DNA of 7,425 bases, taken from Candidatus Elarobacter sp. (GTDB taxonomy: Bacteria; Vulcanimicrobiota; Vulcanimicrobiia; Vulcanimicrobiales; Vulcanimicrobiaceae). Shown here one piece after another: positions 7,058-7,425 of the stretch. Both the position numbers and the translations under genes were made by a program. The notes beneath the pieces are model-generated. The model was not told the origin of the DNA. It searched no databases and was given only the letters and a program-made list of their open reading frames with translations. The stretch spans positions 1 through 7,425 of the forward strand of contig JASLGJ010000355.1 of assembly GCA_030150085.1 (NCBI GenBank), read 5' to 3'. Every line of letters begins with the position of its first letter. The stretch's first letter is position 1.

Positions 7058-7425
7058 GAAGCGCTCCCTTCGACGAGCGGTGACAAGGCGATGGTTTCGC
7101 CGTCGTGCCCGCCCCCGGTGAAGCTGGCGTGGAGCGCGCCGGCGGCGTCGATGCCGAGCTGGACGGTGAACGCGCGGCTGCCGTCGACCTCGCGCAGGCG
7201 CGCCCGCGCGCTCTCGGACTGCCCGCTGTAGCGGGCCCCGTCCACGTCGACGCAGCGGATGTTCCCGTCCGCGGCGATCCCGATGACCAGCGAGCCCTCG
7301 CCGACCCGCCCGCGCAGCACCTGCGTGCCCTCGTCGCCGCCCTCGAACACGAAGGGCGGCACCGCGGGCGCCGGGCGCTCGGCATACGCCGGCGGCGGCC
7401 CGAACAGCGGTGCCGGCCGCGGCTC
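7054..7425 (-). CDS. Unidentified protein upstream of murA, C-terminal part
   Basis: The frame is open to the right edge of the window, so the start is outside and 123 residues are seen. I do not recognise the family. The visible part opens with a proline-rich linker (EPRPAPLFGPPPAYAERP), followed from about residue 24 by a domain that looks all-beta: FVFEGGDEG, LVIGIAADGNIRCVDVDG, then FTVQLGIDAAGALHASFTGGG. The alternation of short hydrophobic strands with Gly/Asp turns resembles a small beta-sandwich or barrel. A proline-rich linker before such a domain often follows a membrane anchor, but that part is outside the window. A GTG at 7362 could be an internal start, but the open frame and unbroken codon bias upstream argue for a longer gene. 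Its TGA overlaps the murA ATG, making it the operon neighbour of murA. Confidence 0.72.
   Translation of the reverse strand, partial: EPRPAPLFGPPPAYAERPAPAVPPFVFEGGDEGTQVLRGRVGEGSLVIGIAADGNIRCVDVDGARYSGQSESARARLREVDGSRAFTVQLGIDAAGALHASFTGGGHDGETIALSPLVEGSAS
7064..7070 (-). promoter_or_regulatory. murA ribosome binding site, inside the upstream gene
   Basis: AAGGGAG on the minus strand (7070-7064) ends 6 bases before the murA ATG (7057-7055). It lies within the last codons of the preceding gene, whose TGA overlaps the murA ATG. This fixes the murA start and suggests translational coupling. Confidence 0.8.

Noticed and set aside
6134..7231. Plus-strand frame of 365 codons
   Set aside because: Antisense shadow of murA and its upstream neighbour.
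5661..7385. Minus-strand frame of 574 codons
   Set aside because: Shifted frame over murA; Arg/Ala/Gly-rich. The murA frame holds all catalytic motifs.

Overview
The window is 7.4 kb of high-GC bacterial DNA, roughly 70% G+C across most genes. It carries cell-envelope genes, nearly all on the minus strand. A full MurA, a full MreB, a probable LptA/OstA-like periplasmic protein and a large exported aspartic protease suggest a rod-shaped bacterium with peptidoglycan and an outer membrane. The mix of high GC, retropepsin-PDZ proteins and mreB next to an OstA-like gene makes me think of the Eremiobacterota/Vulcanimicrobiota (WPS-2) group. That placement is an impression from memory, not a demonstrated result.

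Layout in minus-strand transcription order, from the right edge leftward: the 3' end of an unidentified proline-rich/beta-type protein (7054-7425, cut by the window); murA (5693-7057), coupled to it by an ATGA overlap; a low-GC segment holding a frameshifted HEPN-type gene (4956-5619) and decayed non-coding DNA; a signal-peptide-bearing double retropepsin with a C-terminal PDZ domain (2747-4603); and a small Cys/His-rich protein (2438-2734) 12 bases behind it. A plus-strand lipoprotein gene (1484-2437) meets that last gene tail to tail. Left of it, mreB (229-1188, probably longer at its N-terminus) runs divergently and is followed by the start of the LptA/OstA-like gene (1-183).

The main result of the hunt is around the HEPN gene. 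The last codons of murA (5732-5780) have a diverged, in-frame echo at 4706-4754, on the far side of the low-GC segment, with 36 of 49 bases identical by hand alignment. The two copies bracket about 1 kb of foreign-looking DNA. The simplest reading is that an element entered the 3' end of murA, supplied murA with a new C-terminal tail, and pushed the old 3' end about 1 kb downstream, where it decayed. The cargo is a HEPN protein with an RxxxxH ribonuclease-type motif, now broken by a frameshift. Before this event murA and the protease gene were probably adjacent in one operon.

A second oddity is mreB. The conserved N-terminal nucleotide-binding segment can be read upstream of the only usable start codon, but no ATG, GTG or TTG exists for it, and the phosphate-1 aspartate reads as tyrosine. 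I saw no rRNA, tRNA, CRISPR array or complete transposable element.
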